Shown here in pieces: positions 16,216 to 24,603 of a stretch of 64,000 bases of DNA. Made by a program: the position numbers and the translations under genes. The DNA is from WTGA01 sp965231865 (GTDB lineage: Bacteria; Pseudomonadota; Gammaproteobacteria; Arenicellales; Poriferihabitantaceae): NCBI GenBank assembly GCA_965231865.1, contig CBDDOJ010000001.1:372001-436000 (forward strand), in the 5' to 3' direction. The notes under the pieces are model-generated. The model was not told where the DNA came from. It made no database searches and worked only from the letters and a program-made list of their open reading frames with translations. Position 1 is the first letter of the stretch. Each line of letters starts with the position of its first letter.

Positions 16216-16986
16216 ATGACCGGTACCCGCTCCATCACCATATTCAGCCTGACCGGCAATGGCCACAAGATGGCACAACGGTTGCTGAGCCGGTTCCCGG
16301 ACGCGACCCACCATCACCGGGTCAGGCCTTTCGTCGAAACCGCCCAAAAAGCCTTTGTCCAGGGACAGGACTGCCTGTTCATCTGTGCAACCGGGATCGT
16401 TGTCCGTGCACTGGCCCCTGTCCTGCGGGACAAAACCCGGGACCCCGGGGTCATCGTCATCGATGACGCGGGTCAATTTGTGATTCCCCTGCTTTCCAGC
16501 CATGAAGGGGGGGCCGGTGAATTGGCCGAAATCATTGCCGACGAACTGAAGGCCCGGGTCGTGGTCACCTCGGCCACCCACTACGGAAGACCGGTGTACA
16601 CCCTGGGGGTTGGTTGCGACCGGGGGTGCCCGGTTGAAACCATTGCGGAACTGGTTGAAACCACGATCGCGGCCATGACCCCGGCACCACCATTCCAGGC
16701 CCTGGCGAGCATTGACATCAAGTCCAACGAGCCGGGATTGCGGTCGCAGGCAAGAAAGATGGGACTGGAATTCAAAACCTATGGGGCCACCCGGCTTCGT
16801 ACTGTGGAAAACCAGTTGTCGGAAAAATCGGAACTCGTATTCAGGGAAGTAGGCTGCTACGGAGTCGCCGAAGCCGCCGCCCTGCTGGCAGCCAGTGAAA
16901 TCACGCAGAGACCGGCCGAACTGGTCATCACCAAACAAAAGAACCGCCGTGCCACGGTCGCCGTGGCCAGGAGCTATGCACAGTGA
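16216..16986 (+). CDS. cbiG: cobalt-precorrin-5A hydrolase CbiG, short form
   Basis: A 256-residue CbiG, which opens the delta-lactone of cobalt-precorrin-5A and releases acetaldehyde, a step found only in the anaerobic route. The N-terminal domain shows CLFICATGIVVRALAPVL and the PLLSSHEGGAGELA segment. The C-terminal domain begins at YTLGVGCDRGCP (about residue 128) and includes SIDIKSNEPGL. The enterobacterial enzyme is about 350 residues and has a central domain between these parts. Here the two parts follow each other directly, so the central domain is largely missing. Its TGA overlaps the next GTG (GTGA). Confidence 0.87.
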   Translation: MTGTRSITIFSLTGNGHKMAQRLLSRFPDATHHHRVRPFVETAQKAFVQGQDCLFICATGIVVRALAPVLRDKTRDPGVIVIDDAGQFVIPLLSSHEGGAGELAEIIADELKARVVVTSATHYGRPVYTLGVGCDRGCPVETIAELVETTIAAMTPAPPFQALASIDIKSNEPGLRSQARKMGLEFKTYGATRLRTVENQLSEKSELVFREVGCYGVAEAAALLAASEITQRPAELVITKQKNRRATVAVARSYAQ

Positions 16987-17834
16987 CCGACCCCGCGAAA
17001 ACCGGGAACCCCGACAACCCGGCCGCCTTCCCGAATACCGACCGGAAATCCAGGGCCATGAACCGGTTATTTCTCATCGGCACCGGGCCGGGGGCGGTAT
17101 CTTTGATCCCACCCCTGGCCACCGAAGCCATTGCCGCCAGCACCGACATTGTGGCCTATGGGCTTTATTTCGATTTCCTTGGCGATCTGGTCACCCAAAA
17201 AACCTGTCATGCCCTCTCGCTTGGAGAGGAAACGGAACGCGCAAGACTCGCACTGAATCTCGCGGCGGAAGGCAGGCCTACCGCTCTGCTGTCCAGTGGC
17301 GATATCGGTATCTTTGCGATGGGCGCCGTCGTATTTGAGCTTCTTGATCGCCAGCTACAGGGCCGGGAAAACCATCCTGAATGGATGGAGGTCGAAATCG
17401 AAGTGATTCCCGGCATCAGTGCCATGCAGGCGAATGCCAGCGCTGCGGGCGCCCTGCTCGGCCACGATTTCTGCGCCATTTCCCTGTCGGACCTGCTGAC
17501 TCCATGGCACGTCATCGAAAAACGCATTCATGCCGCGGGGGCGGGTGACTTTGTCGTTTCCTTTTACAATCCCGTGTCGAAAAGACGGAACTGGCAGTTG
17601 GACAGTGCCCGCCGCATCCTGCTGGAGTATCGCCCCGGCAATACCCCGGTGGTACTCGGACGAAACCTGACACGCCACGATCAGTCCCAGGAGATTATCG
17701 AACTGGGCGACCTTGATGCCGGCACGGTGGACATGTTTACCTGTGTGAGTGTTGGCAACCGCGAGTCCAGGCATCTCCTCATCGGGCAAAAGGCGTGGGT
17801 ATACACACCGCGGGGATACTCGAAAAAGCAATGA
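16983..17834 (+). CDS. cobJ: precorrin-3B / cobalt-precorrin-3 C17-methyltransferase
   Basis: A tetrapyrrole methylase of the CobJ/CbiH type, the ring-contracting enzyme. Motifs: MNRLFLIGTGPGAVSLIPP, ALLSSGDIGIFAMGA and VIPGISAMQANASAAGALLGHDFC; the last with LGHDFCAISLSDLLTPW is the CobJ signature. The start is uncertain: GTG 16983 gives a 4-base overlap with cbiG and a 25-residue polar lead, while ATG 17058 begins exactly at the domain. The stop overlaps the cobM start (ATGA). Confidence 0.9.
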   Translation: MTDPAKTGNPDNPAAFPNTDRKSRAMNRLFLIGTGPGAVSLIPPLATEAIAASTDIVAYGLYFDFLGDLVTQKTCHALSLGEETERARLALNLAAEGRPTALLSSGDIGIFAMGAVVFELLDRQLQGRENHPEWMEVEIEVIPGISAMQANASAAGALLGHDFCAISLSDLLTPWHVIEKRIHAAGAGDFVVSFYNPVSKRRNWQLDSARRILLEYRPGNTPVVLGRNLTRHDQSQEIIELGDLDAGTVDMFTCVSVGNRESRHLLIGQKAWVYTPRGYSKKQ

Positions 17835-18616
17835 CTGTTTATTTTATTGGCGCCGGCCCCGGCGACCCGGACCTGATTACCGTCAAGGGATTGCGGCTTC
17901 TTCGGCAGTGCCCCGTCATTCTGTACGCAGGCTCGCTGGTGCCCGAAGAAGTGCTGGCAGACGTCCGTGAAAACACCCGCATCGAAGATACCGCGCCGCT
18001 GAACCTGGAAGAAATCATGGAACGAATCCAGACCGCCCACCAGTCGGGCAAGGATGTGGCCCGGGTGCATTCCGGGGACCCGTCCATCTATGGTGCGATC
18101 GGCGAGCAGATGCGTCGACTGGATTCCCTGAACATTCCCTATGAGGTGGTCCCGGGTGTCACCGCCACCAGCGCATCCGCCGCACTGCTGAAAAGGGAAT
18201 TAACGCTGTCCGGCATCACCCAAACCGTCATTTATACCCGTTATGGGTCCAAAACCCCCATGCCAGTGAAAGAAAACCTGGGGGCCCTGGCACAGCATGG
18301 GGCAACCCTGGCCATTCATCTGGGGGTCAGTCACATTCACAAGATCGTCCAGGAACTCGAGCCCCATTATGGTGCCAGCTGCCCCGTCGCCGTGTGCTAT
18401 CGAACGGGCTGGCCCGACCAGGACCTTGTGACCGGGACGCTGTCCGATATCGTCGCCAAAGTCAGGGCGAGGAAGTTTACACGCACTTCCCTCATCCTGG
18501 TCGGACCGGTCCTGGACCCGCAACAATTTAACGATTCCTATTTGTACAACGAACACCAGGCCCATATTTACCGGCCCAAGGTAAAACCGGCTCAACCCAG
18601 AAAAGTAAAACGATGA
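17831..18616 (+). CDS. cobM: precorrin-4 / cobalt-precorrin-4 C11-methyltransferase
   Basis: A 261-residue CobM/CbiF methylase. MTVYFIGAGPGDPDLITVKG, ILYAGSLVPEEVL, VARVHSGDPSIYGAIGEQ and VVPGVTATSASAALL match the family closely. ATG 17831 overlaps the cobJ stop by 4 bases and begins at the domain; the frame is open further upstream but inside cobJ. The tail (about residues 240-261) is basic and rich in Pro and Lys. The stop overlaps cobW by 4 bases. Confidence 0.92.
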   Translation: MTVYFIGAGPGDPDLITVKGLRLLRQCPVILYAGSLVPEEVLADVRENTRIEDTAPLNLEEIMERIQTAHQSGKDVARVHSGDPSIYGAIGEQMRRLDSLNIPYEVVPGVTATSASAALLKRELTLSGITQTVIYTRYGSKTPMPVKENLGALAQHGATLAIHLGVSHIHKIVQELEPHYGASCPVAVCYRTGWPDQDLVTGTLSDIVAKVRARKFTRTSLILVGPVLDPQQFNDSYLYNEHQAHIYRPKVKPAQPRKVKR

Positions 18617-19698
18617 TCAACCTCCATAAAATTCCGGCCACTGTCGTTACCGGCTTTCTCGGCAGTGGAAAGACCACCTTGCTGTCAAACGTCATCAGGC
18701 AGGCCAAAGGCCGGCGCATTGCGCTCATTGTGAATGAATTCGGTGAACTCGATATTGACGCTGACCTGCTCAGGAGCTGCCCCCTGGAGTGCGAAGACCC
18801 ATCTGTTCCACCCGAAGCTCCCATTGCCGAAGATGGCGTTTATGAACTCGCCAACGGGTGTATATGCTGCACGGTGGAAGAGGAGTTTCTGCCCGTGATG
18901 AAACAGCTGGTTGCGCGCCGTGATGAGATCGACCATATTCTCATTGAAACCTCGGGACTGGCGTTGCCAAAGCCGCTGATACAGGCCTTTAACTGGCCGG
19001 AGATCCGGCAGTACTGCACGGTGGACTCGGTGATCACCGTGGTCGATGGTCCGGCAGTGGCCGACGGTCACTTCGCTCCCGACCCGGACCGGGTTCAGGC
19101 CCAGCGTACTGCAGACGAACGGCTCGACCATGATCCGTCTCTCCAGGAACTTCTGGAGGATCAGTTGGGTTCTGCCGACCTGGTTCTCATCAGCAAGGTG
19201 GACAAACTTGACGGGGAGCCGTTGTCCAGGGTGAGAGAATCCGTCCTGCGGCAGGTGAATCCCCGGGTGAAAATTCTCGAAGTCCAAAACGGCCAGATCA
19301 ACAGCGAACTGATCATGGGGTTGGGCCTGGCTTCCGAAAACAGCATCGAGGCCATCCATACCCACCATGATCGGCATCACCACCACGACGAGGAACATGT
19401 TCATGCCCATGATCATTTTGACTCCGTCTGCATTGAGTTGGGCGATGTGGACAGTGATCGAATCACCGCCTCGGTGGCGCAGTTGATCCGGGACCATGCC
19501 ATCTTCCGGGTCAAGGGATTTCTGTCGCTTCCCGGCAAACCCATGCGCCAGGTCTTCCAAGGTGTGGGCGACCGTATCGACCGCTATTTCGACCGGCCCT
19601 GGGGTCGCAACGAAGAGCGCAGGGGGAAGCTGGTTTTCATCGGCAAGGGGCTGGATGAGGCAATGCTCAGAAAGCATTTGCTGGAAAGCCTGGTGTAG
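18613..19698 (+). CDS. cobW: CobW-type GTP-dependent metal chaperone
   Basis: A 361-residue G3E GTPase. Walker A is GFLGSGKT (14-21), the metal site CxCC lies in NGCICCTVEEE (about 83-93), followed by LIETSGLALP and a SKVDKLD G4-type motif. A His-rich stretch (HTHHDRHHHH and HVHAHDH, about 248-268) precedes the C-terminal CobW domain. CobW proteins are thought to hand cobalt to CobN-type chelatases, and here the gene is directly followed by cobN. The start overlaps the cobM stop. Confidence 0.92.
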   Translation: MINLHKIPATVVTGFLGSGKTTLLSNVIRQAKGRRIALIVNEFGELDIDADLLRSCPLECEDPSVPPEAPIAEDGVYELANGCICCTVEEEFLPVMKQLVARRDEIDHILIETSGLALPKPLIQAFNWPEIRQYCTVDSVITVVDGPAVADGHFAPDPDRVQAQRTADERLDHDPSLQELLEDQLGSADLVLISKVDKLDGEPLSRVRESVLRQVNPRVKILEVQNGQINSELIMGLGLASENSIEAIHTHHDRHHHHDEEHVHAHDHFDSVCIELGDVDSDRITASVAQLIRDHAIFRVKGFLSLPGKPMRQVFQGVGDRIDRYFDRPWGRNEERRGKLVFIGKGLDEAMLRKHLLESLV

Positions 19699-19721
19699 AA
19701 CGGGCACAAGAGCACGACTGA

Positions 19722-22700
19722 ATGCATCTGCTCGCGGCCCAGCCCGGTGGTTTCTCTGATGAAGAAGGCATCATCGACCTGCAACAGTCCCCCGGAGACA
19801 TTGTTATCCTGTCCTCCCAGGATACCTCCCTTGGACTGCTCGCAGAAGTATTGGACACCCTGCCCGCTACGTGCCCGTCGGTCCGTCTGGCCAACCTGGC
19901 CCACCTGACCAAACCGGCTGCCTACGACCTCTACGAACAGGCCGTCCTGCAGCACAGCAAGGTGATCGTGGTTTCACTGCTCGGTGGCGCCGCCTACTGG
20001 TCCTATGGCATCCGGCAACTCGCCGTTCTGGCATCCGTGCGACCCATCACGCTGGTCGTGGTTCCGGGTGATGACCATCCTGATGACGAACTCGACCGGC
20101 TGTCCACCTGCAACCGGGAACAGCGATACCCCATCTGGCGCTATCTGCGTGAGGGCGGAACCCGGAACACCCGGCATCTTTTCCGTTTCATCGCCGATCA
20201 ATTCCTGGATGCCGATTTTGAGGATTCACCGATCGAACCCCCGCGGACCCTTCCCTTTTCCCAGCTATACAGTGCCGGGGACCCTGAAATCTCCCTGTCG
20301 CGATGGCTGGAGAAAAAGGACCCGGACCGGCCCACGGCACTCCTGCTGTTTTACCGGTCCCATCTCCAATCCGGGAACACCCGGGCATTTGATCAATTGA
20401 TTGAAATCCTGGACAGGAAGATGAACACCCTGGCCGTCGCGACCCTTTCGCTGAAAAACCCGGATTGCCTGGCCACCATCAATCACCTGATCCAGGCCTG
20501 CGGATGCCAGGTTGTCATCAATACCACCAGTTTCTCCCAGCATACCGAGGGGAACCCCTCTCTCTCCTCACAACCCCAGGCCCCGACCCGGTTGTTCGAA
20601 AGGGATATTCCGGTCATCCAGGCGATCCTTGCGGCCAACAGTGAAAAGGATTGGCGCCATTCCGCCCAGGGGCTTCGCAGTCGTGACCTGGCCATGAATA
20701 TTGTATTGCCGGAATACGATGGCCGGATCATCAGCCGGGCGATCAGCTTCAAGGACAGGCACCGGCATTCGCAGAACGCCCAGCTGGATATCATCCGCTA
20801 CCGGCTGAAAAAGGACCGCGCCCGATTTGTGGCCACCCTGGCCGAAAAATGGGCCCGGCTGTCCCAAAAGCAAAACCCGGACAAGCGAATCGCCCTCATT
20901 CTCGCCAACTACCCCACCCGGGACGGACGGATCGGCAATGGGGTGGGGCTGGATACGCCGGCATCGACCCTCAATCTCCTGAACGCGCTTCAGGCGGCAG
21001 GATATCCCGTTGCGGACATCCCTGAAAATGGCGATGACCTGATTGTCCGGTTACAGTCCGGCGTGACCAATCACCTGGATACCAACCCGATCAGGGGGTG
21101 TCACCAGAGTATCTGCAGGGAGGATTATCTTGCCTGGTTTGACCAGCTGCCGGAATCGAATCGCCGGGGTGTTCAGGACAGATGGGGGGACGTCGAAAAG
21201 GATCCGATGTTCCGAAACGGACGAATCATGGTTCCGGGGATTCGCCTGGGTGAAACCTTTGTCGGAATCCAGCCTTCCAGGGGATTCAACCTGGATGTCA
21301 TGGCGAATTACCATGACCCAGACCTCGTTCCTCCCCATGGCTACCTCGCGTTTTATTTCTGGATAGTCAAAGTCTACCAGGCCGATGCCGTCGCACACAT
21401 CGGCAAGCACGGGAATCTTGAGTGGCTGCCCGGAAAGAGCGTTTCACTGTCTGACGAATGCTGGCCGGATGCCATACTCGGCCCGGTGCCCCATCTCTAT
21501 CCCTTTATCGTCAATGACCCGGGGGAAGGTTCCCAGGCCAAGAGGCGGACCCAGGCCATCATCCTGGACCACCTGATGCCTCCCATGGCCAGGGCTGAAA
21601 TCCACGGTGAGTTGCTGCAACTGGAAAACTGGGTCGATGAATATTACCAGGCACGGGGGCTGGACCGGCGCCGTGAAAAATTCCTGCGTCGGAAAATCCT
21701 TCGGTGCCTGGAGGAAACCCACCTGTTCCGGGAACTCGGAGCGGGAACGGACGAGGGAGACGATGCCCTGCTCAACGAACTCGACACCTACCTGTGTGAT
21801 TTGAAAGAAGCGCAGATTCGACGCGGTCTTCATACCTTCGGACAACCGCCTGACCAGCATACCCTGGTTGAGACACTGGTTGCGCTGACCCGGCTCCCCC
21901 GGGGAGACCACCCCCATGACGCCGGTATTTTACATTGCCTGGTGGACGATCTTGGACTCGACAATGGCGATGGCCCATTTGATCCGCTCAGGCTGTCAGC
22001 CGCCGAAAGGTGGAAGGGCCCCCGCCCTGTGGAACTGGCCGGGATCAGTGATGCAGACTGGCGAACGGAGGCGGATACCCGTGAACGGCTGGAGTTGCTC
22101 GCGGAACACTTTATCGAGGCTACCCTGGCAGGTCGATCCATCGGCGCCGGGTTCCTTCGCACCCAGGCTTTGATGGCCTATATCCATGACGTGATTGTGA
22201 AGGCGGTTGCTGACTCGGGGAAAGGTGAAATCCGGAATTTTGTCCGGGCACTGGCGGGCAAATTTGTCCCGGCCGGCCCCAGTGGCGCTCCGACCCGGGG
22301 CCGGCTGGATGTATTGCCCACCGGGCGGAATTTTTATTCCCTGGATTCACGTTCCATTCCAACGCAAAGTGCCTGGGAACTCGGGCAGCGTTCCGCAGAA
22401 TCCCTGTTGATGCGCCACCTCCAGGAAAACGGGGAGTATCCCCGGGAACTCGGAATCTCGGTCTGGGGCACCTCCACCATGCGGACCGGTGGGGATGACA
22501 TTGCCCAGGCCCTGGCCCTGATGGGTGTGCGCCCGGTCTGGGCAGAAGGGTCCAATCGCGTGATGGATGTCGTGATCATCCCCGGCTTCCAGCTTGGCAG
22601 GCCCCGGGTCGATGTCACCCTGCGTATCTCCGGATTTTTCCGGGATGCCTTCCCCAATGTGGCCCGGCTGTTTGACACGGCCGTGCAGACCCTGGCGGAA

Positions 22701-23528
22701 TACGAAGAGCCGGGGGACACCAATGTGCTGAGAACGAATATTGAGTCCACCCGGCAGGAACTCATTGACAGCGGCATGAACGCCGACCAGGCGGGGGTTC
22801 AGGCACGTTTCCGGATCTTTGGGTCCAAGCCGGGCAGTTATGGGGCCGGACTTCAGGGGCTGATTGATGAAGGCATATGGAAAGACGGAGCGGACCTGGC
22901 CCAGGCCTATGTCAATTGGGGAGGATACAGTTATACGCAGGACCATTTTGGCGAGGAAGCTTTTCGTTCATTCGAACATCGCCTGAGCCGGATCGAAGTC
23001 GTGGTCCAGAACCAGGACAACCGTGAACATGACCTGCTCGATTCCGATGATTACTACCAGTTCCAGGGCGGCATGAGCAATGCGGTACAGGTTCTACGCG
23101 GAATGCCCCCCATTGTTTACCATGGGGATCACGCCAATCCGGCGGCCCCCAAAATCCGGACTCTCAAGGAAGAGTTGAATCTCGTCATCCGGTCCAGGGT
23201 AACCAATCCAAAATGGATTGCCTCGATGCAGCAGCACGGCTACAAGGGGGCCTTTGAAATGGCGGCATCGGTGGATTATCTGTTCGCCTACGATGCCACC
23301 ACCGGCCTCATTGATGACTATCAATACGAAGCCGTCACCGATGCCCTGGCACTGGATGCCGGCAACCGTCAATTCATGGAGCGGTCCAACCCCATGGCAT
23401 TGAAGGAAATGGCAGAACGCCTTCTCGAAGCACAACAGCGCGGACTGTGGCAGGACCCCGGCGACTACCGGAACAAACTGGAAAAAACCATTTTGCAGGT
23501 TGATCACTCCCTGGAGACCACCCTGTAG
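19722..23528 (+). CDS. cobN: cobaltochelatase large subunit CobN
   Basis: A 1268-residue CobN/BchH-family protein, the corrin-binding subunit of the ATP-dependent chelatase that inserts Co2+ into hydrogenobyrinate a,c-diamide in the aerobic route. Family blocks are visible: ALILANYPTRDGRIGNGVGLDTPAS-type segment (about 390-412), a HIGKHGNLEWLPGK motif (about 556-569), and a TMRTGGDDIAQALALMGVRPVW-type segment near residue 925. Length is normal. The partner ATPase subunits (CobS/CobT, or BchI/BchD-like) are not in this window. It is odd beside CbiD and CbiG, which need cobalt already inserted. Confidence 0.92.
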   Translation: MHLLAAQPGGFSDEEGIIDLQQSPGDIVILSSQDTSLGLLAEVLDTLPATCPSVRLANLAHLTKPAAYDLYEQAVLQHSKVIVVSLLGGAAYWSYGIRQLAVLASVRPITLVVVPGDDHPDDELDRLSTCNREQRYPIWRYLREGGTRNTRHLFRFIADQFLDADFEDSPIEPPRTLPFSQLYSAGDPEISLSRWLEKKDPDRPTALLLFYRSHLQSGNTRAFDQLIEILDRKMNTLAVATLSLKNPDCLATINHLIQACGCQVVINTTSFSQHTEGNPSLSSQPQAPTRLFERDIPVIQAILAANSEKDWRHSAQGLRSRDLAMNIVLPEYDGRIISRAISFKDRHRHSQNAQLDIIRYRLKKDRARFVATLAEKWARLSQKQNPDKRIALILANYPTRDGRIGNGVGLDTPASTLNLLNALQAAGYPVADIPENGDDLIVRLQSGVTNHLDTNPIRGCHQSICREDYLAWFDQLPESNRRGVQDRWGDVEKDPMFRNGRIMVPGIRLGETFVGIQPSRGFNLDVMANYHDPDLVPPHGYLAFYFWIVKVYQADAVAHIGKHGNLEWLPGKSVSLSDECWPDAILGPVPHLYPFIVNDPGEGSQAKRRTQAIILDHLMPPMARAEIHGELLQLENWVDEYYQARGLDRRREKFLRRKILRCLEETHLFRELGAGTDEGDDALLNELDTYLCDLKEAQIRRGLHTFGQPPDQHTLVETLVALTRLPRGDHPHDAGILHCLVDDLGLDNGDGPFDPLRLSAAERWKGPRPVELAGISDADWRTEADTRERLELLAEHFIEATLAGRSIGAGFLRTQALMAYIHDVIVKAVADSGKGEIRNFVRALAGKFVPAGPSGAPTRGRLDVLPTGRNFYSLDSRSIPTQSAWELGQRSAESLLMRHLQENGEYPRELGISVWGTSTMRTGGDDIAQALALMGVRPVWAEGSNRVMDVVIIPGFQLGRPRVDVTLRISGFFRDAFPNVARLFDTAVQTLAEYEEPGDTNVLRTNIESTRQELIDSGMNADQAGVQARFRIFGSKPGSYGAGLQGLIDEGIWKDGADLAQAYVNWGGYSYTQDHFGEEAFRSFEHRLSRIEVVVQNQDNREHDLLDSDDYYQFQGGMSNAVQVLRGMPPIVYHGDHANPAAPKIRTLKEELNLVIRSRVTNPKWIASMQQHGYKGAFEMAASVDYLFAYDATTGLIDDYQYEAVTDALALDAGNRQFMERSNPMALKEMAERLLEAQQRGLWQDPGDYRNKLEKTILQVDHSLETTL

Positions 23529-23534
23529 GGAAGC

Positions 23535-23578
23535 CACCGGGTTGCTTGGCGGGACCTCGCCGGAAGATTGACCCGGTG
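23535..23578. terminator. inverted repeat between convergent cobN and cbiB
   Basis: CACCGGGT at 23535-23542 and ACCCGGTG at 23571-23578 pair perfectly, with an inner GGCG/CGCC pair in the loop. It starts 7 bases after cobN and is followed only by GTTT, so it is a weak terminator candidate for the plus-strand operon. Confidence 0.4.
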
Positions 23579-23673
23579 TTTCGAGACCCTATCGGGTCAG
23601 TTCAATACCGCCATCAAAATGGAATCGGACAGTGATCCGTCTTCCGCCAGCCAACTGCCGGATGAGGACCGGT

Positions 23674-24603
23674 TCACGCCCACTTCATGGACAGAAACCA
23701 CACCAGGGCATAGGAAACCATCCAGATGGACACGCTTCGGTCAATCAGTTGAATGGCCCGGCCAATATCGCCGACCTGTGCGGGGTCCCCCTGCCCCAGC
23801 CAGGGCTTGTCCTGGCTTTTCCCTTCATATACCACCGGACCGCCAATGGTACATCCCAACGCCCCCGCCCCGCTGGCCATCACCAGTCCGGCATTCGGAC
23901 TTTTGTGCTTGCCCACCTGGCGCTTCCACGAACGGATTGCGCTGGGGAAGGACCCGGCCAAACCGTAGCAAATGGCCGTCAACCGGGCCGGGATCCAGCC
24001 CAGCACGTCATCCAGCCGGGCGGCCGTCCATCCAAAGGATTCAAACCGTGCATTTCGATACCCCCACATCGCATCCAGCGTATTGACCAGCCGGTGCATC
24101 ACCGCCCCGGCGGGTCCCAGCAATGCATACCAGAACAGCGATGCCAAAACACAATCATGCCCATTCTCCAGCACGGATTCGATGGTTGAGCCAACCACCT
24201 GTTGCGGGTTCATGTTTTCAGTGTCCCGGCTGACGATCCAGGAGAGTGACTGGCGTGCCTCGTCCAGGTCCCCCCGGATCAATGGCTCCACCACGCAGGT
24301 GGCATGCTCCTTCATGCTTTGCCACCCAATCACCAGCACCAGGATCCCCGCATCGAAAATTCCGCGAATCCACGGGTTGGACAGGTTCTGCTGGAGAACA
24401 AATATACCGCCTACCGGTACCACGGTGACCAGGACCAGTGCGACCCCCCCCCTGACTCTTGAAGTCCGGTTGTTCAGCCTTTTCTCCACGGACAGGGCAA
24501 AACGGCCAAAGAACTCAAGGGGATGCCACCGGGGTTCCCCAAACACCCGGTCCCCCAGCAACCCGCCAACGCACACCAGTACAGGAAGAAACTCCACCAT
24601 CAC
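23674..24603 (-). CDS. cbiB: adenosylcobinamide-phosphate synthase CbiB
   Basis: A 309-residue membrane protein of the CbiB/CobD type, which attaches (R)-1-amino-2-propanol phosphate to adenosylcobyric acid. The N-terminus has LLGDRVFGEPRWHPLEFFGR, like the family's LD..GDP...HP...G. Other conserved parts are SRDT and VVGSTIESVLENGHDCVLASLFW (about 136-160), GPAGAVMHRLVNTLDAMWGYRN and GW.AARLDDVLGWIPARLTA. Several hydrophobic helices are visible. Its ATG overlaps the cobQ stop by 4 bases, so both come from one message. Confidence 0.9.
   Translation of the reverse strand: MMVEFLPVLVCVGGLLGDRVFGEPRWHPLEFFGRFALSVEKRLNNRTSRVRGGVALVLVTVVPVGGIFVLQQNLSNPWIRGIFDAGILVLVIGWQSMKEHATCVVEPLIRGDLDEARQSLSWIVSRDTENMNPQQVVGSTIESVLENGHDCVLASLFWYALLGPAGAVMHRLVNTLDAMWGYRNARFESFGWTAARLDDVLGWIPARLTAICYGLAGSFPSAIRSWKRQVGKHKSPNAGLVMASGAGALGCTIGGPVVYEGKSQDKPWLGQGDPAQVGDIGRAIQLIDRSVSIWMVSYALVWFLSMKWA

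Noticed and set aside
15490..16938. 482-codon frame antisense to cobI and cbiG
   Set aside because: The plus strand carries clear methylase and CbiG motifs in two separate genes; the antisense frame crosses both and has no domain. Long antisense frames are common in GC-rich DNA.
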